From NCBI GenBank assembly GCA_947683625.1, contig CANTUR010000069.1, positions 992,001 through 1,056,000 of the forward strand: 64,000 nucleotides of DNA, written 5' to 3'. Position 1 is the stretch's first letter, and every line of letters starts with the position of its first letter. Source of the DNA: Mallotus nudiflorus. Taxonomy: Eukaryota; Streptophyta; Magnoliopsida; Malpighiales; Euphorbiaceae. Positions 46,828 to 58,280 of this stretch are shown piece by piece. The notes beneath the pieces are model-generated. The model made no database searches. It was not told the origin of the DNA and saw only the letters and a list, made by a program, of their open reading frames with translations. Both the position numbers and the translations under genes were made by a program.

Positions 46828-47300
46828 GTGCTATCAACAATCATATCAATATGAGGTAAAGGAAAGTCATCCTTCGGGCATGCTTTATTTAGATCTTTGA
46901 AGTCTACACACATTCAAACTTTTCCATCTTTCTTAGGAATAGGTACTATATTTGCTAGCCATTAGGGATATTCTACCACTTCTAGGAAATTAGCCTAGAT
47001 TTGCTTAGCAATTTCTTCCCTTATCTTTTTTGCCTACTCTGGCCTTAACCTACAAAGTTTTTACTTTATAGGTTTAGTCTCTAGATATATCAAAATATGA
47101 TGCTCTGTAATTTCTTTATCTAGACTTGGCATGTCCTTATAGGACCAAGCAAATACTACCTTTCTTTTTATTAATATTCTCTTTAATTTTTCCCTCTCTT
47201 TAGGAGTTAAATCATGTGATATAGAAATGTGTTTTGGTTGTTCATTGGTGCCTATGTTTAATGAATGGAATTAATGTCAAACATGCATGAATGATCATTA
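46828..47300 (-). pseudogene. T4 RT N-terminal half
   Basis: Minus strand: 'VVFAWSYKDMPSLDKEI' (about 47150), 'HHILIYLETKPIK', 'EVVEYP*WLANIVPIPKKDG', 'CVDFKDLNKACPKDDFPLPH', up to the S3 insertion. Same order as T2 12440-12790. Stops present. Confidence 0.85.
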
Positions 47301-48345
47301 TTAAAATGCATAAGACCATCAGAATCAACATCACATAAATAAGCAAAACCAGAGTTCATATAATTGATCATAGAAAAAATAGAGTTTTCATCCTCAAACA
47401 AACCAGATGTTATTATATCAGTTTCTTTATAAAAAAATAACTAAAACTATTATTAATGATGCTAGCTAAATCATTTGATGGTTCTTTGTTAGGTGGTGGA
47501 CATAGCAGCTCTTCAATGGCTTCAATCTCCATTTTCTCAATAACTTTCTTCATCACCTTATCTTTGTTGTCTTGCACTAAACCCCCAATAATCTGCTTCT
47601 TAAAGATCTTAAAACTAGGAACATTCACTCCACCGACTTGGATAGGCTCCTTTTCACCTAGGTAGAACCTCTCTTTCCTTTCTTTGACAAGGTTATCCTA
47701 CAGTGGTCCCACATTCTTTGAGAAGTTGTTCTTGTAAAAAAACCTTGTTCTAGCTCCTTTACTACCAAGCCTAACTCTTGTATAGCCCAATCTTCTAGTA
47801 TCATTTTTTCCTTTGAAATCTAGGAACTTTAGGCTTCCTTGCTCATTCTTTCCCAGTCCTTGTTTGGGTCGATAATTCATCTTAATCATGCTCATAACCC
47901 TAGGATCCATCTGAATTCCATAAGAAATCATGGCTATTTGGAAACCATGATGAGTAACTGCCTGCTTCTGACCATCCATAACTCCAAACACAGTCTTACC
48001 CATACTAGCATCTAAAGTCATAACTTCTCCATCCAATAGGAATTTCACCTTTTGATACATTATTGAAGGCACTCCTCCTAAGATATTGTACCAAGGCCTA
48101 CCCAAAAGTAAGGCATAAGTGATAGGGATATCTAGCATAGTGAATTCCACAATTACTTCTATAGATTTGGTCTTTATAGGAGCCATAAATGTTCCTTCTA
48201 TATTCCTTGTGCTATCATCAAAAACTTTGATTAGGAGGTCTGATTTTGTTAAATCCTCCACCTTCACTCCTAGATTAGGTAGGATTTGTAGTGAGAAAAC
48301 ATTAATTATAGACCCATCATATAATTAGTCTTCTTCCCTCTGACT
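47301..48345 (-). pseudogene. T4 protease with G-patch
   Basis: Minus strand. 'YDGSIINVFSLQILPNLG' (about 48320-48270) has the retropepsin-like catalytic DGS, followed by an open 189-codon frame (48267-47698): 'FTMLDIPITYALLLGRPW' (flap and second loop), 'GGVPSIMYQKVKFLLDGEV', and a G-patch 'MNYRPKQGLGKNEQG' (about 47880-47840). Another open stretch (47628-47413, 'IEAIEELLCPPPN') leads toward RT. The best-preserved coding piece in the window, although the frame is interrupted upstream of 48300 and after 47698. Confidence 0.85.
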
Positions 48346-50378
48346 CCAGCTAGGACGAATAGGGGTTTATTATGATTCCTCCTTTCCATAGGTAAATCCT
48401 CATCAAAGAAAGTAATAGCACCATGCTTTTTCTTAGTCACCTTGGCCACCATTACCTTAAGGTTGCAATAGTTTCAATGTTCATCTTAGCTAGAGCCTTA
48501 ACCAGAGCCTTCCTATGGCTACTTGAGTCATCAAGAGTTCCCAAATGCTCATGTTTACCTTTTCCTTCTTTAATTGTTCAAGGATAAAGTCATTCTCATA
48601 TTCATCCAAGTCTTCTCTTTTAGTAATTTCTTCTCTCTCTATAGCTTTCTCTATCGATTTGTAACCCTTACTGCTTCTAGTGACATGATTAACTTTTAGA
48701 TTATCAACCCACACATTATAGCCTTCAGTGCGTTCTTCATCCGAGTTGTACCAAATGTTAATAAACCCAATAGTCCACTCCTTCTTTCCATCCTTCTATA
48801 CCTCAACCGTGCATTTTTATTTCTTATTTAGCATCTTCTCATCATTAAATTTATCACCCCACCCTATAGGCATAATTGACTCGATGGGTACATCAAAAGA
48901 AGGTGGTTTAGAATAAAAAAACCTTGTAGTCAAATTTGCCAGAAGACTTTCCCAATAAGTCTTATACTCTTTCATCATCTTTAGGGGCATTAAGAGGTTT
49001 CTCATTGGTTTTAATGTTTGGATCTTCAAAGGAGTTAAGCACTTCTTCCTCACTAACTCCTGAGTTTATCATTATGGTAGTTAAGGGTGGCATGTTTCAA
49101 CAATTTAGGAAAGGGTTGTTTTTTATGTTTAGGTTTGGATTGGATTTCTTAAGGTCTATGATTTTTCCAGAGTCTATGAGGTTTTGAATTTCATGTTTAA
49201 GACCCATACAAGATTCAATGAAATGTCTAGCAACTTGGTGAAATTTATAGTAACTGTTTGGGTTAAAGCCAAGGAGATTTAGGTTTGGCGGTTTAAAGGG
49301 GGTTAAGGGTCTAAAAAGGCCTTTTTAGATAAATCAGTTTAGGAATTTAGATAAAGGCTGGTTAAATTTTAAGAATCTCCTGGGTTGTTGAAAAACATGG
49401 ACTCCCATAACCTGACTAGCATTTCATTGTTATGTGCCCCCAATTGGATAATTTCTTGCTCTAATGCTTTTAGAATCTTCTTCTTCTCACTTTTGATCTC
49501 CTCAGCTTGCAACCCATCATCATAAAGGTCTATAAACATCTTGGGGTTCATTATCTATAACCTCTCAACCATATTGGGTGACACATTTTGGACTATCATC
49601 CTAACTTGATCCTTTTCAGCCAACTTGTTCTTCATTAATCTCACCTTATTCATGAACTTGGTCAAAAAATTTGAAAATGAGTCATTAGGCTTCTGCTTAG
49701 TCAATTCTAGATCCCTAATGGACACTTCAAGCTTAGTATTATAGTCATATTACTTCAAAAAAATGGTACACAATTCTCTCCAGTTTGCCCATATAGACTT
49801 CTTTATTGACAACCATGCCCTCCAAGGATAGTACAAACAACTTGGTAACCATATACAAAGGAGCTTTAGTGGTGCTTATAGTAGTTGTGTATTGACTAAG
49901 GTGGATCCTTGAGTCTCCAGTACCATCAAAGTTCTATAGCTCTAGCATCTTGAACTTGTCAGACAATTTATCCTCCTCAAATTGCATCACATCATCAAAG
50001 TCAAATAAGTATCCAATGCCTTTTCCTCTTATTAATTCTTCCATTTTGGACATCTTTTGAGTCAGTGCTTTAATCTGCTTGGATTCCAGCTCTTAAATTT
50101 GCTTAAGTGATTCCTTTTTCCTTTTCAACCATGTAGCTCTCAAAACCTTCCAATTTCATTTTCATAGTAGGTATATTCCTAGCAACATTGTCATTGTTAA
50201 CGGGTGGTGTACCCATAATAGGTGGATGAGCCACAATGGGAGGTGCAACAACAGTAGATGGTGGCATTAATCTAACCAAAGCTTTTCTTAGTTTGTCTTC
50301 CATCATTACTCTTATGTCATCCATTAATGCTCCTTTAACATCCACTAGAATCCAGTTTCCTCCCCTTTGTTATTCCAT
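48346..50378 (-). pseudogene. T4 gag pseudogene
   Basis: Minus strand. ATG at 50378 matches the T5 gag start, but the third codon is TAA. 'DVKGALMDDIRVMMEDKLRK' (50345) and a Pro/Val-rich stretch follow, then 'MNPKMFIDLYDDGLQAEEIK' (49551), the nucleocapsid-like 'YYKFHQVARHFIESC' (about 49245) and 'NLIDSGKIIDL'. The Lys/Glu-rich tail continues to about 48490. Heavily interrupted. Confidence 0.8.
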
Positions 50379-51265
50379 TTCTTTGAATTCTTAGGCTATG
50401 CAACTTCTAGGTACAGTGGATTGATGAGACTCCTTTCCAATCTGCTAAGGATGTCTTTTGGAATTGATTATGAGTTTGAATCATTTCTCACTAGTTTGCC
50501 ACCTTTCTAACTCCAAACATAGGAAGACCCAAATGAATATTTAATTAGTGAAAAACAAATTGTTAGTATGATGCATGTATGCATGATGCATGTTCCATGC
50601 AATAGGTAGCAAGTCAAACAAGATAATTGTATATACATCCTTCCAACCTTATTCCTCTCACACACGTATTCAATGGCAAGTCTCTTTTCTTAGGATTTTT
50701 TTATCTTTGCCTTAATATAAACATGAGATATCAAGAACCAACGCGCATGCCAAATCTCTCAAAATAGTAAAGCATAGAAATAATATTTCTAGGTATAAAA
50801 TATTAGCCCAAATGGGCTTCTAAAGTATGGGCTTGGGCTTTTATAGATATAAATACCTCATGGGAACATTCATAACCAAATTGGGTAATCCTAGGGGAAT
50901 TTACTAAGCCACTACATAAGCTGAGTCTGATGAAAAAGGTCAAGGTTCCCTTAACAAGTTGCCCTCCTTTAAGACTTGAGTTACATGCCAAGGTTAGAGG
51001 GGCCCCTCATCCTTTGCAAACTCGAGAGAAGACTACCCCCCCTTTAGGACTTGGGTTACACACTCTAGTTAGATGTGACTGGTAATCTCTCTTGAATAGA
51101 GTTAAGGCTAGGAGTGATGGTTAGCCAATTTACAATCCCATGAAGCTAATGGAATCACAGAACCATAAACCAATGCCATTGATTAATAGGGACATGCAGA
51201 ATGAATGCAAGAAAAATAATTAATAAAATAATTCTAAAGAACACAAGTAGAATTAGTGTCTCTTA
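50379..51265 (-). other. T4 leader
   Basis: Non-coding, reverse complement of the T5 leader. No gene. Confidence 0.65.
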
Positions 51266-51283
51266 TCCCCAATGGAGTCGCCA
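51266..51283 (-). other. T4 primer-binding site
   Basis: Minus strand TGGCGACTCCATTGGGGA, next to the LTR end. Confidence 0.8.
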
Positions 51284-51284
51284 C

Positions 51285-53433
51285 TATAGACGGTAGGGTT
51301 TAGCGCACACCTAAGATCTTAGCAACCATGACACTATTTGAGCTTAAGTCTTTAAAGAATACACTAACCATTGTCACAAAGACATGGCATGGAGATAAGG
51401 AGTTACCACCCAAGGTAATAACTAGGACAAATCAAAAAATGGTGGTACTTAATTCTCTAAAAGAAAGCTAGCACCACAACTAAGAGATTCTGGATACAAA
51501 ATACCAACTTCTTTCAATCTTGTGCTTGTTTATAATTACTTTATGAATTACTATCTTACCCTTTATTTACACATAATTTCATATAAATGCTTATTAAAAC
51601 AATCAACTCCTGGCAAAATGGCCATGAAAAATACATGTGAATAATGCATTCATTAAATCACAATCCTTAAGTTAGTCTAATCTACATTGATTTTAATTAC
51701 ATGGGCTAAATCTACATGTTTTAATTTATAGGTGAGCCTAAAAACTAATAGACCTAATTCTTATTCAATTTTAATTAAGTGAACCTAAGTCTATTTATTT
51801 TAACTCAAAAAATGGGCCTAAATTTAAAAATTATGAAGTATTTAAATTAGTGAGCCTAGTTCTAAATATTTTATTTCTAAAGTGATCTTAAGTCTACAAA
51901 TAATGGAAAATGCTCAAATTAAATGGGCTAAGTCTAAATTAATTAAATTTAGTGGGCCTAAGTCTAAATTAACTAAATGGGCCTAAGTTATCTCTACCCT
52001 AAATATAATTCATTATGGGCCTAAAAATGCATTTCAATTAATTAAAAACCAGACTTAAATTTATTTAAATGGGTTAAAGCCTAATGTGGGCCTAAGGCCC
52101 AAAACACGTAAAAATAAACAAGCCTAGAAATAATATGAATATATCAAGACAATTAAATAAAACATCAAACAATTAATCCAATTTATTTCTTCTAACAAAA
52201 CTAATTTAATTAAAGTGACTATGAACAACAAATAAATAAAATAATTATCAAGCAACTCTAATTCTAACCATTTAAATCTAATCCAAGTTTAATAAAAAAA
52301 AACCTAATTATCTCTATAGCCATTAATGTTAATTAATTACCCAATTAAAAACCCTAATTTTACTAACTGATTAATTAAAATAAACACACAATCACATACA
52401 CATTATTTCATTATTCCCACTATTAGGGCTATTACAACAAGCTATTGAAAGTAATAAGAAAAGGAAAAATTAATACAATTGCAAAAATAAATAAAAATAA
52501 AACAATAATAAATAATTAAATAAATAAAACTAGAAACTATATTTAGCTACAAGGTTCAATCCATGGCATTCCATGAACCTCCATAGATTTTGTTCTCCAA
52601 GTAAGATCATCAGGCAATCCCCTCTATAATCACCAACACAAAATAATAAACAATGATTAATGAATAAAATAACAATAAAAATTTAATAAAATTGAAATTT
52701 AATAAAATCAAAATAATAATAAAAGAAGGTAAGAAAAAAGATAATGATTATAGATGCATTATGGTTGGCTCTTCATATTAAGATCAATCACCATTGTTTG
52801 TTAAGTAGGTCTTTAAAAACTTTTTATTTTATTCTCCAAGATCTATTGCTCCTTGCTTCAAAAAACACTAATAGATTGAGAGAATACTTTTGTGTAAAGC
52901 CTAGGAAAAGAAAAAGTCTCTAGGCCAAGAGAGGGCTAGAGATATAAAAGTGCAGAAAAAAAGAGCTGAGAATCCAGAGTTGAGAGTTCCCCCACAAAAA
53001 AGCTTTAGCTAGTTTTTTTATATAAAAAAGCCTAAAAACCCTAGCTCATGCATATACTTAAGAGTTTTAGTTTTAAAAGGATTTTATTTCTTAAAAATCT
53101 AGAAATATCCCAAAAAGGAATTTAAGAAATTTTCTTAACAAAAAACAAACGGAAAATATATAATTCCCATCAAAATTGTGTAATTCTAATCAGAATTGTA
53201 GAATTCTAATTAGAATTACAGAATTCCAATCCTTTTTTTACTTTTAATTATAAAACGACCCCTGAAAGAATTAAAGTTAGGTCCTTAAAAAACCAATTAA
53301 ACTCTTTTTTTTTAAATGCATTTAGACTCCTAAGGTTTCAAACTTCAAGTATTTAAGACCTATTTATAATATTTTCATCATTGTAGTCCTTTGTCGCATC
53401 CATATTTTATTATCTTGAAATTAGGTGTTTATA
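51285..53433 (-). mobile_element. T4 5' LTR (family C)
   Basis: 2.15-kb reverse complement of the T5 3' LTR. In element orientation it begins TATAAACACCTAATTTC at 53433 (consensus TGTAGACACC) and ends GTCTATA at 51285. It includes the roughly 836-bp segment missing from the T4 3' LTR. That segment (51603-52438) is rich in repeated 'GGGCCTAAGTCTA'-like words. Confidence 0.88.
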
Positions 53434-54113
53434 ATGGGGGTGTGATCACTGTGTATATTGAGGATTTTGTGCTTGGCCATACCAAGTGCACGTGGTCATG
53501 CGCCTAGCCCGTGGTCACACTCTTGAAGTGTTGCCATATGCACATGTGCACATTCCACATGCACTTTAATGCTTCATTCACACTTCTCGGGTTTTATGCA
53601 CACTATTTTAAGGTTGGTTCCAAGGTTTTTAGGCCTTTCGGACGCATTTTTAGAGTCCATTTTGCTAAATTTAGCCTCAATTTTACACCTAGGGGCATTT
53701 ACATGAACATTTGAGCAAAATGCACTGATCCTCGAGTTGTTTTTTACCATTTCAAGACCACTTCTAGAGGTTTTGGAGCCTTCTAGATGAGTTTTCAAAG
53801 TCAATTTTTCAAAATTGATTTCCATTTTTCACTAAACTGGGTCCCAGTCTAACAAAATTCACACTAGCCTAATGAGCTAAGTATTATGAGAGGAGTTTTC
53901 TTGAAATAAACCTCTAATTGTTCCAATAATTCATATTTCGCAAGGTCAGAGCATAACTTAATGGCTTGGTGATCAATTTTGCACACTGTTAGGGTCAGTT
54001 AGGTTTTCAAGGTTGCACACTTCATAGATGTTACGAACGAGTAGACTTTAGTCATCTCAAGGATTTATTTCATCATTAGACCTTTTAGAGACAGTCAAAT
54101 TTGATGTATGAAA
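53434..54113 (-). mobile_element. T3 5' LTR, distal part (U3)
   Basis: Continues the family A LTR broken at 33258; aligns with 19757-20443. It ends in the degenerate terminus TTTCATACATC (minus strand) and is followed by the T3 target repeat AATAC. Confidence 0.88.
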
Positions 54114-54469
54114 AATACCTAGGAGGCTACAAACTATAGGTACACTATCAAACATTTGCACAGCTACTAAATACTAACACATCTCTCTCTCTCTCTCTTA
54201 TTTATAGGATCAATAACAAAAGCCAAAAAGAAAGCATAATAGCAAGCACTAGTAGGCAATCATGAAAAGAAAATAAAGCAAGAGCTTTAGCCATCAGCAT
54301 CCATAATAAAGCTATATGATTTAACCGACAGCTGCAATAAAAGCTACAGAGCTACAAGAACCTGATACAGTAAAATAAACAAAAATAAGCTAATGAACAA
54401 GCTTCAAAAAATAAGGGCAAAGAATGACCTACTTTGCGATGATGATGCACCCAAGCATGAGTCTCTAAG
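54114..54469 (+). other. T2 resumes: intron-like part of its antisense gene
   Basis: Colinear, in reverse complement, with 22290-22600 of T3. It has a (CT)n run at 54182-54198. No ORF. Confidence 0.6.
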
Positions 54470-54643
54470 CTATAAATAACAAGGATTCAATCTCCCAAAG
54501 AAAGAGGTAGGTGGTTGAGAACTCTGGGCACTAGATGTGCTAGTCCCTGCAGTGGATGTCCTAGCTCCAGTGGCCTCAGCAAAGTCACCCTCAACATCAA
54601 CAAAAATATCCTCCAGACCCTCAAGAATGTTGGGGAACTCCAT
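54470..54643 (-). CDS. First exon of the T2 passenger gene (MEFPN exon)
   Basis: Minus strand, ATG at 54643, 57 codons then stop. It starts MEFPNILEGLEDIFVDVE, has an acidic middle (DVEGDFAEATG) and a Ser/Thr-rich end (TSTAGTSTSSAQSSQPP). The T3 copy at 22106 shares the start but is shifted. The stop probably lies in the following intron, so this would be exon 1 of the PMD gene whose other exons are at 18516-16190, cut off by T3. No known domain. Confidence 0.5.
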   Translation of the reverse strand: MEFPNILEGLEDIFVDVEGDFAEATGARTSTAGTSTSSAQSSQPPTSFFGRLNPCYL

Positions 54644-55109
54644 TTTATGCAGAAGAAAGTGGAAGTACATAAGCAAAAATAAAGCAGATAGCACTTGAAA
54701 CACAAGAAAGGTCAAGAAAAGTCAGCAAACACTCAAAGAAGTGTAGACAAAGCCTACCAAGACCTTAAAAATAGCCATTTAAATAGGCCTGGAAGGGAGG
54801 AAACACATGCCCAAGCACACAAGTGTGTGACCATGTGCCTTCCATGTGCAATCATATGTACTTCTCCCTTCCATGTGCTCTTTTGTGGTTTTACATGCAC
54901 TTCAAGACTTTGCACACTCATTTCTATAGTCCTAAACTTCCATTTGAGCATAAGATATGCAACCAACTCACATAAAAGTACATTGATATGGACTTCATCT
55001 GTCTAAAGACGCTATGCGCACACCGTTTTCTTTAGAAAACTCAACATCTTACAAAAGAAAAAGAGTAAGAAAAATTCACTGTAAGGATATCTTACTCTAA
55101 ATCATCAAA
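54644..55109. other. T2 spacer upstream of the antisense gene
   Basis: Flank between array and the MEFPN ATG; colinear with 21626-22105. The 103-codon and 70-codon ORFs on opposite strands here are not conserved in T3. Confidence 0.45.
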
Positions 55110-56110
55110 ATAACATCCTCAACATAACAAATAATGGCATGTTCATTTATGTGAAACCTAAAAAGATTATAGTCATTTTTGCATTTTGATTAGTAGCATC
55201 TTCATTTTACGTGATGCCTAAGAAGGTTATAATCGCATGTTCATTCACATGACATCTAAAAAGGTTATAATCACATGTTCATTCATGTGACACCTAAAAA
55301 GGTTATAATCACATGTTCATTCACATGTTCATTCACGTGACACCTAAAAAGGTTATAGTCACATCTCTTTTTGCTTAGTAGCATCCTTATTTGCATGACA
55401 CCTAAGAAGGTTATAATTGCATGTTCATTTTACATGACACCTAAGAAGGTTATAGTCGCATGTTCATTGGCGAGAAACATAAGAAGGTTATAGTCTCATT
55501 TTTATTGCTTAGTAGCATCCTCATTTCATGTGACACCTAAGAAGGTTACAATCGCATGTTCATTCGTGTGACACCTAAGAAGGTTATAGTCACATGTTCA
55601 TTAGTGTGACACCTAAGAAGGTTATAGTCACATTTTTATTGCTTAGTAGCATCCTCATTTGCATGACACCTAAGAAGGTTATAATCGCATGTTCATTTTG
55701 CATGACACCTAAAGAAGGTTATAGTTGCATGTTCATTAGTGTGACACCTAAGAAGGTTATAGCCACATTTTTATTGCCTAGTAGTATCCGTATTCTGTGT
55801 GACACCTAAGAAGGTTACTATTGCATATTCATTCATGTGACACCTAAAAAGGGTATAATTGCATGTTCATTCGTGTGATACCTAAAAAGGTTATAGTCGC
55901 ATCTCTTTTTGCTTAATAGTATCTTCATTTATGTAACACCTAAAAAGTTTATAGTCACATTCGCATATTGCTTAGTAGTTTCTTTATTTCGTGTGACACC
56001 TAAGAAGGTTATAATCACATGTTCATTCACACGACACCTAAAAGGTTATAGTTGCATCTCTTTTTGCTTAGTAGCATCTTCATTTGCATGACAACTAAGA
56101 AGGTTATAGT
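55110..56110. repeat. T2 tandem array of about 38-bp units
   Basis: Over twenty copies of GTGACACCTAAGAAGGTTATAGTCGCATGTTCATTC-like units. A longer variant with TTTTTATTGCTTAGTAGCAT CCTCATT recurs every few copies. Reverse complement of the T3 array at 20690-21400. The ORFs 55594-55809 and 55909-56091 repeat 'VTPKKVI' only because of the array. Confidence 0.9.
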
Positions 56111-56354
56111 CACATAAATACTATTGCACTTTGCATGAATCACAAGCTTGCATATGTCCTAAATAGGACCTTGCATAACAACCAAGTCACAAAAGAATAG
56201 CAATAAACAAAACATAATATTAACAATCAAATCTTGACAAGATGTTTAAAGACAACCCACAGGTAAGTACCTCTCTCCCCACTGAACCATTTTTTGCATC
56301 TTTGCATTTGCTTCACTTATTGACACAAGTGCTTGGTGGCCATGCAACACATGT

Positions 56355-56368
56355 GAAGCAGGGGCAAC
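56355..56368 (+). other. T2 polypurine tract
   Basis: GAAGCAGGGGCAAC directly before the 3' LTR. Confidence 0.75.
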
Positions 56369-58275
56369 TGTCATACCTCAAATTTAACTGTCCCCAAAAA
56401 GGTCCAATGATGAAATAAATCTCTGAGACGACTAGAGTCTTCTCATTCATAACACCTCTAAAGTGTGCAATCTTAATAAAACCTAACCAACCCCACCAAT
56501 GTGCAAAATCAATCACTGAGCTATTAAGTTGTACTCTAACCTTGTGAAATATAAATTATTAGAATAAAGAGATGTTTATTTTGAGAAAAATCCTCTCAAA
56601 ATACTCAACTCATTGGGTTGATGAAAATTTTATTAGACCAAGACCCAGCTTTATGAAAAAATGAAAATCAATTTTGATAAAAATAAACTTTGGAAACATG
56701 TCTAGAAGGCTCTAAAACCTCTAGAAGTGGTCCCATAATGATCCAACACAACTCGAGGATTAGTGCATATTGCTCAGAAGTGTGCACAAATAGTCCTAGG
56801 TGTTATATGCTAAAATTAAGGCTGAATTGGCAGAATGGACTCTAAAAACACGTCCAGAAGGCCCAAAAACCTTAGGAACTAACCTCAAAGCAGTGTGTAT
56901 AAAACCCAATAAGTGTACGTGAAGCTTGAAGTGCGTGTGGCCATGTGCACACTATGTAGGACCATGCGCACTTGGCGTGGCCATGTGCACATTATGCTTG
57001 ACCATGTAGATATTGTGCATGACCATATGCACTTGGCATGGCCACATGTAAAATTCTTGAAATAATCATGCAACCATGCCCCCACCACCTATTCTACCCA
57101 ATTTTCCTTATAAATAGACCCTTTCACACCCCATTTTGGAAGGGGGAGCAAGTGGAAATTCATAAACACTCAAAAATTGGTCCGATTAAAGGCACTGGAA
57201 ACCCCTTTCCAAATAGTTTTCACTCTCCCACAGCCTTTCTCTTAGGTTGCTAGATCCCTTTTCCACTAAACCAAGCCTCATCTTTGTTAAAGCATGCTTC
57301 AAAGGTATACAATCTAGCATCATTCTATTATCATTTTGAACCTCTTAACGAGGAAAGCTTGATAATCTCTCAAAGCTAAAGCTTTAAAATCCACACAATC
57401 TCAGTCTAGTATAAGGACTACATAATTATTTTACAATGTTTATTTTGTCGCATTACATTTTATTTTACTGTTGCCAACATTTGGGACTACTGTTGTGCTT
57501 GTGTGATGAGTTTGGCAATCTTGCATGCTTTGTGAATAATATATGCTTTATTATGCTCATTTTATATTATCATTTGGCATCCCCTATTTCTAAAATCATG
57601 AACTCACATCATAAATTCTAATAATGTGAAAATTTCATATCCCGGAATAGAGCCATCATGCTCTTGGTCTAGTGATGACCTCATGCATTCTTTATATTAT
57701 CGTCATACATCAGTATAGCATAAATAATCAATGGAAGCATGCATGATCATCCTATTATTCATGAAATCGAGAAATCTGTGTGAATGGTCATGTTAATATT
57801 GTAGATCAATCATATCCAAATTAGATTTACATTTTCATAATTTTTTCCCTTTTCATATGTATTTTATCAAGAAAGCAATGTAATAATCAAATTTTTAGCT
57901 TTATTATCTTCTACTATCTGATATACTATGTGAATGTTATACAAGCTATCATTACCAAAACTAGGGTGTTACAGTAACTATACATTAAATATCATATAAT
58001 GAGAAATAGTTATAAAGTATATGTGATCCCCCGAACCCAAAAATCTCTGCTGGGGACAATACTCGCTCAGTGACCCAATATTATCCTTTTCTTTACCCAA
58101 ATTTCTAAAAATTGAGTGGTGACTCCACAAAATCAAAAGTGTCTTGTCCCCCTAAGACCAATCATTTATCCCTATTCAGTAAAGTTGCCATGTCCCTCAT
58201 AAATGAAAAGACCCGCATAATGTCCCACAAAAACATACTATTATCCAAAAGCGAGAAGAAGAGAGGTCGCTCATA
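56369..58275 (+). mobile_element. T2 3' LTR (family A)
   Basis: 1.91 kb, TGTCATACCTCAAATTTAAC ... GGTCGCTCATA; the best-preserved 5' end of the family. TATA box at 57109-57116. Confidence 0.92.
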
Positions 58276-58280
58276 AGTAT
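58276..58280 (+). repeat. T2 target-site duplication, right (AGTAT)
   Basis: Identical to 4350-4354. Confidence 0.85.

Noticed and set aside
54695..55006. 103-codon ORF between the MEFPN exon and the array.
   Set aside because: Not preserved in the colinear T3 sequence 21626-22105; probably the upstream flank of the antisense gene.
55594..56091. ORFs with repeated 'VTPKKVI' that look like a repeat protein.
   Set aside because: Direct translation of the 38-bp array. Frames shift between units and the T3 array does not keep them.
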